From Acetobacteraceae bacterium (lineage in GTDB: Bacteria; Pseudomonadota; Alphaproteobacteria; Acetobacterales; Acetobacteraceae): a stretch of 7,161 nucleotides of DNA. The position numbers and the translations under genes are program-made. The stretch spans positions 1 through 7,161 of the forward strand of contig PLSZ01000115.1 of assembly GCA_003164305.1 (NCBI GenBank), written 5' to 3'. Below the pieces are notes generated by a model. That model did not search any database. It was not told the DNA's origin and saw nothing but the letters and a program-made list of their open reading frames with translations. How positions within the stretch are numbered: position 1 is the stretch's first letter; every line of letters starts with the position of its first letter. Of the stretch, positions 4,610 to 7,161 are shown in pieces.

Positions 4610-5788
4610 ATGGCGTCAGCACAATCGCGACCGAGTGACCCCGTGTTCGCGACGGCGACGGGCGGGTCCCCGGTTGCTGTCGCGTTGGGCGGGTTGATCG
4701 CCATGGCGGTCGGCATCGGCATCGGCCGCTTCGTCTACACGCCCATCCTGCCGCCGATGCTGGCGGCTCTGGGGTTGAGCAAGGCGACCGCGGGACTGAT
4801 CGCGTCGGCCAATTTCGCCGGATATCTGGCGGGCGCTCTGGGCGCAGCGCGCGGGACGCTGCCGGGATCACGGCGGACGTGGCTTCTGGGCGCGCTCGTG
4901 GGAAGCGCGGTGACCACCGGCGCGATGGGGTTCACCGGGTCGGTGATGGTGTTTCTGGCGCTGCGGTTTCTGGGCGGGGTGGCGAGCGCGTTCGCGCTGA
5001 TCCTTGCCTCCACGCTGGTGCTGGACCGGTTGGCGCGATCTGGGCGGTCCGGGCTGGCCGCGCCGCACTTCGCCGGGGTCGGGGTGGGGATCGCCGTCTC
5101 CGCCGCGTTGGTCGGTGGGCTGTGCGGGGGAGAGTGGGAGACGATGTGGCGGCTCAGCGGCGCGGTTTCGCTGGCGGGCACGGTGGCGGTGGCGTTGCTG
5201 ATCCCGGCGGGTGGCGAGGTTTCCGATGCGGTCTTTCCGGTCGGCGCGGCGAAGACTGATCCTCGGTTGTGGCGGATGGGGTTGAGCTATGGGCTGTTTG
5301 GTTTTGGTTACGTTATCACGGCGACGTTCCTGGTGGCGATGGTGCGCGCCACGCCGGAGATCGGCGCGCTGGAGCCGGTGATCTGGATCGTGGTCGGGTT
5401 GGCGGCGGCGCCCTCGGTGCTGTTCTGGAATGGTCTGCGCCGGCGGATCGGGTTGGCGGCGGCGTTCTCGATCGCGGCGCTGACCGAGGCGGCGGGGGTG
5501 CTGGCCTCGGTGGTGTGGCGGTCGGAGGCGGGGATTTGCGCGGCGGCGGTGCTGGTGGGCGGGACGTTCATGGGACTGACCGCCCTGGGCCTGATGCGGG
5601 GGAGGGAACTGGCGGGTGCGGGGGATCCTCGGCGGGCGATGGCGGGATTGAGCGCGGCGTTCGGCGCGGGGCAGATCGTCGGGCCGCTGGAGGCGGGGGT
5701 GGTGTCCGATTGGACGGGCGGGTTTGGGGTGCCGAGCGTGGCGGCGGCGGGGGCGCTGGTGCTGGCGGCGTGGTTGGGGAGGAGGTGA
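4610..5788 (+). CDS. YbfB/YjiJ-family MFS transporter
   Basis: A 392-residue inner-membrane major facilitator protein, probably a proton-coupled exporter or importer of a small metabolite; the family's substrates are largely unknown. About twelve hydrophobic helices can be placed (near residues 23-45, 60-80, 91-110, 112-137, 152-172, 182-199, 223-245, 255-275, 281-302, 305-328, 343-365 and 372-390). A hydrophilic central loop lies near 200-220. The signature is GIGIGRFVYTPILPPMLAAL (residues 35-54), followed by IASANFAGYLAGALGA, as in YbfB/YjiJ proteins. The usual MFS loop motif GRRxD is replaced by ARGTLPGSRRTWL. The ATG at 4610 is preferred over the in-frame ATG at 4598 because GGAGG (4600-4604) lies five bases before 4610, whereas 4598 has no site. 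Divergent from the LysR gene, its likely regulator. Confidence 0.93.
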   Translation: MASAQSRPSDPVFATATGGSPVAVALGGLIAMAVGIGIGRFVYTPILPPMLAALGLSKATAGLIASANFAGYLAGALGAARGTLPGSRRTWLLGALVGSAVTTGAMGFTGSVMVFLALRFLGGVASAFALILASTLVLDRLARSGRSGLAAPHFAGVGVGIAVSAALVGGLCGGEWETMWRLSGAVSLAGTVAVALLIPAGGEVSDAVFPVGAAKTDPRLWRMGLSYGLFGFGYVITATFLVAMVRATPEIGALEPVIWIVVGLAAAPSVLFWNGLRRRIGLAAAFSIAALTEAAGVLASVVWRSEAGICAAAVLVGGTFMGLTALGLMRGRELAGAGDPRRAMAGLSAAFGAGQIVGPLEAGVVSDWTGGFGVPSVAAAGALVLAAWLGRR

Positions 5789-5826
5789 GGGGGGTGTGGA
5801 AGCGCTGATTTCTTCACCACCACCGC

Positions 5827-5858
5827 TTGGCCATTGCCCGGCTAGTGGCGTATATATA
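5827..5858 (+). promoter_or_regulatory. Promoter candidate for the Gp49-like toxin (leaderless)
   Basis: TTGGCC (5827-5832) and the TATATATA run starting at 5851 are spaced by 18 bases. The ATG at 5865 lies only 6-8 bases past the -10, so the message should start at or just before the start codon; no Shine-Dalgarno is present. The TATATA run stands out in this GC-rich surrounding. Confidence 0.5.
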
Positions 5859-5864
5859 GTCCAC

Positions 5865-6140
5865 ATGGCCGGGGAACCACCCCAGAGAATTCCTGTCGTA
5901 TTCTATCGCACCGCTTCCGGCCGGGAGGCCGTCCGTGACTGGTTGCGTGATCTCGAAGACGCGGATCGCCAGGCAATCGGGCAGGACCTGATGCGGGTGC
6001 AATACCGCTGGCCGGTTGGGATGCCGCTTTGCCGCGCACTCGGCGACGGGCTTTGGGAGGTTCGCACGTCGCTGCCCGGCGGGCGGATCGCCCGGGTCAT
6101 TTTCTGTGTGCCCGGCGGGGTCACCGCGAAGTCGAAATAG
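5865..6140 (+). pseudogene. RelE/ParE-superfamily toxin (phage-derived Gp49-like, HigB type), 3'-truncated
   Basis: A ribosome-dependent mRNA interferase-type toxin; 91 codons are present. Seen: VVFYRTASGREAVRDWLRDL (residues 11-30), ADRQAIGQDL (33-42), RWPVGMPLCRAL (48-59), GLWEVRTSLPGGRIARVIFC (62-81). These are the family's core in the usual order. The expected next part, a strand followed by LLHGFIKKTxKTP and a last helix (~25-30 residues), is missing. Instead PGGVTAKSK and a stop follow, read from the antisense side of a secreted-protein gene. The missing Lys-rich end carries residues usually needed for activity, so it is probably inactive. The XRE/HigA antitoxin normally found downstream is also gone. 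The ATG at 5865 fits the family start and its leaderless promoter. Confidence 0.8.
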
Positions 6141-6289
6141 GCACTCGAGAAGGGGTCGCCGTTCGCGCCATTGCTGGTCAGGACTAGCGCCGTGTTCGGC
6201 ACGGCCGTCGCGGGACGGACAAGCGCGCCGAGAAGCATGGCCGCGACCATGGTGCGACCGATGAGCCAGACCTTTGTTCCGCCGTGCAT
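6112..6289 (-). pseudogene. Secreted protein, 5' fragment with signal peptide (truncated at the toxin junction)
   Basis: From ATG 6289 the minus strand reads MHGGTKVWLIGRTMVAAMLL then GALVRPATA: a basic start, a hydrophobic core and an ATA site predicting signal peptidase cleavage after residue 29. The mature part begins VPNTALVLTSNGANGDPFSS, then AYFDFAVTPPG, where it runs into the antisense strand of the toxin core; the left border given is approximate. The frame itself stays open to 5903, but that part is toxin antisense. The Gly/Asn/Ser/Thr-rich start resembles PEP-CTERM or other exported surface proteins, but the diagnostic C-terminus is missing, so the class is unproven. A consensus sigma-54 promoter lies about 105 bases upstream. 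The Shine-Dalgarno is weak (GGGGAAA). Confidence 0.55.
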
Positions 6290-6392
6290 TTCAGGTTTTC
6301 CCCGCGAAATTGTTCGTGTTGCCGTTCGTGTCGAACAGAGACCGGGGGTTGGCCGCCCCCGCGGATTCGTTCCATGCGATTGCTGACGCCAC

Positions 6393-6407
6393 GCAATTGT
6401 CGTGCCA
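6393..6407 (-). promoter_or_regulatory. Sigma-54 (RpoN) promoter candidate
   Basis: The minus strand reads TGGCACG-ACAA-TTGC, which matches the conserved -24 (TGGCACG) and -12 (TTGC) elements in full with the correct four-base spacer. Transcription would start about 12 bases beyond, near 6383, giving a leader of roughly 95 bases to the ATG at 6289. Such a promoter needs an enhancer-binding activator bound upstream (about 6480-6560 in this window); no obvious operator was identified there. Confidence 0.6.
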
Positions 6408-6915
6408 CAACGCAAATGCACGTTTTTGTTGGCTTTTGGGTGATGGGCCGGCGGAACCGTAAGTATTTCCGACACTGTCGAATGAACGGGTTCTGTTAAC
6501 AAGCCGTTCCGAACTGAATCGGTCCGCGCCGCGCCAGTTGCCGCCGCGGCGGTGTTCGGGCAGCAAGAATCGCAGCGCCCGACGGAGCCTTTCCCTACGG
6601 CTCGCTACGCGGGTTGAATGCCGCGACACCGTTTCAAAGCCAGACGCACCGCCGTCGGGCTGTCGCCGCCGTCGGATTTGCCTGTGCCCGGCCGTGTAAA
6701 ATCCGCCGGCAGTTGCCTGAACCGGCCACATCGGTGTCGGTCCTCGCGGGAGAGCAGGCGAACAGGTGGGCTTTTGCTCCGTTCAGTCCCGACTGGCGAA
6801 ACGGACCGAGGGAGCGGAGGACTGGAAAGGAGAAACCAGATTGCCAGACTAACCGTCGGCGTCGGCTCCATGTTTCTTTCGCCGTCGGATGAGAGCATTC
6901 GCCGTTCGATCGTGG

Positions 6916-6968
6916 AAAGGGACGTCGCCGAGTATCATGCGGCGGGGAAAAGCCGCGCATGTCCCTTT
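6916..6968. repeat. Long bulged hairpin
   Basis: AAAGGGAC (6916-6923) pairs perfectly with GTCCCTTT (6961-6968). Inside, CATGCGGC (6936-6943) pairs with GCCGCGCATG (6952-6961) with a two-base bulge, around a GGGGAAAA loop. G6961 can belong to only one of the two stems. It could be a structured RNA, a terminator without a strong T-run, or a decayed palindromic repeat. Confidence 0.35.
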
Positions 6969-7072
6969 AGCCTCGATCAACTCGGACGGCTGTGCGGGGG
7001 GCCAGAGCGAATATCGCCGTTAGCGGGGTTCGACGATCCATTGTTACCCGGACGAGGTCTCCGATAGCATGA

Positions 7073-7094
7073 TGCTGGAGTGGCGCATCCAGCA
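7073..7094. repeat. Short perfect hairpin
   Basis: TGCTGGA (7073-7079) and TCCAGCA (7088-7094) form a 7-bp stem with an eight-base loop. No T-run or neighbouring gene helps assign a role. Confidence 0.35.
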
Positions 7095-7161
7095 CCGGTC
7101 ATGTTGTCGCGGTGAGACAACGTATCGCCGAGCCGCCGCGGCGTCGGCTGACCCTCGCGAC

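Larger units (their letters stand above)
6408..7161. other. Region without a recognisable gene
   Basis: Several overlapping open frames of 60-150 codons occur on both strands, as is usual in high-GC DNA. None has a recognisable domain, a convincing ribosome site or a natural-looking composition. They are rich in Arg, Ser and Pro, as frameshifted GC-rich sequence is. The region holds hairpins: CCGTTCAGTC (6779-6788) with GACTG (6791-6795) and AACGG (6800-6804), plus those listed separately. An AAAGGAG at 6826-6832 looks like a ribosome site, but the TTG after it meets a stop after two more codons. Confidence 0.5.

Noticed and set aside
3603..4697. 364-codon plus-strand open frame
   Set aside because: Antisense to LysR; repetitive Gly/Ala/Gln/Asp composition and no motifs.
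3103..4722. 539-codon minus-strand open frame spanning LysR and DUF433
   Set aside because: Its middle is the LysR gene in the wrong frame (Arg/Pro-rich). Only its last 70 codons, from ATG 3315, are a real gene.
4868..5866. 332-codon minus-strand open frame
   Set aside because: Antisense to the MFS transporter; Arg/Pro/His-rich low-complexity product.
7024..7045. GGTTCGA sequence considered as a tRNA T-arm
   Set aside because: The flanking bases do not form a T stem and no acceptor, D or anticodon arms surround it.
6605..7067. Overlapping open frames on both strands at the right end
   Set aside because: No recognisable domain, no convincing ribosome site and Arg/Ser/Pro-rich products; not enough to call a gene.

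Overview
This is a GC-rich window (roughly two-thirds G+C by eye) from what looks like a proteobacterial chromosome. The high-GC codon use and the protein types fit an alphaproteobacterium, perhaps a Rhodospirillales/Acetobacteraceae member, but no marker gene here fixes the taxonomy.

Left part (1-1813): ordinary metabolic genes on the minus strand. These are the N-terminal 115 codons of an enoyl-CoA hydratase, running off the left edge behind a small palindromic operator candidate, and a complete class I nitronate monooxygenase-like flavoprotein. A possible 41-codon small ORF with a good Shine-Dalgarno sequence lies between them on the plus strand.

Middle part (1814-3550): a graveyard of accessory DNA. 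It holds an imperfect palindromic repeat built on GCAGAGACGCAG-type motifs, the C-terminal end and right terminus of an IS5-family element, and a DUF433 antitoxin gene with a broken PIN-like (DUF5615-like) toxin gene. It ends with the first ~26 codons of a TIR-domain protein. The toxin gene carries a 132-bp nearly perfect palindrome (39-bp arms, one mismatch) inserted in frame. Removing exactly those 132 bases restores a family-like reading of the toxin N-terminus, although a stop codon further on still kills the gene.

Right-centre (3531-5788): an intact divergent pair, a LysR-type regulator (minus) and a YbfB/YjiJ-family MFS transporter (plus). Their shared intergenic region carries back-to-back promoter candidates and an imperfect direct repeat that covers the regulator's own promoter.

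Right part (5789-7161): a Gp49-like (HigB-type) toxin with an apparently leaderless promoter. It lost its 3' end where it meets, tail to tail, the 5' fragment of a secreted-protein gene read from the other strand. That fragment lies below a consensus sigma-54 promoter. The last ~750 bases contain no gene I recognise, only hairpins.

The most interesting signals are the in-frame palindromic insertion in a toxin gene, the TIR fragment, the apparently leaderless starts of both toxin-antitoxin loci, and the orphaned sigma-54 promoter. I see no CRISPR array, tRNA, rRNA or intact new defence operon.
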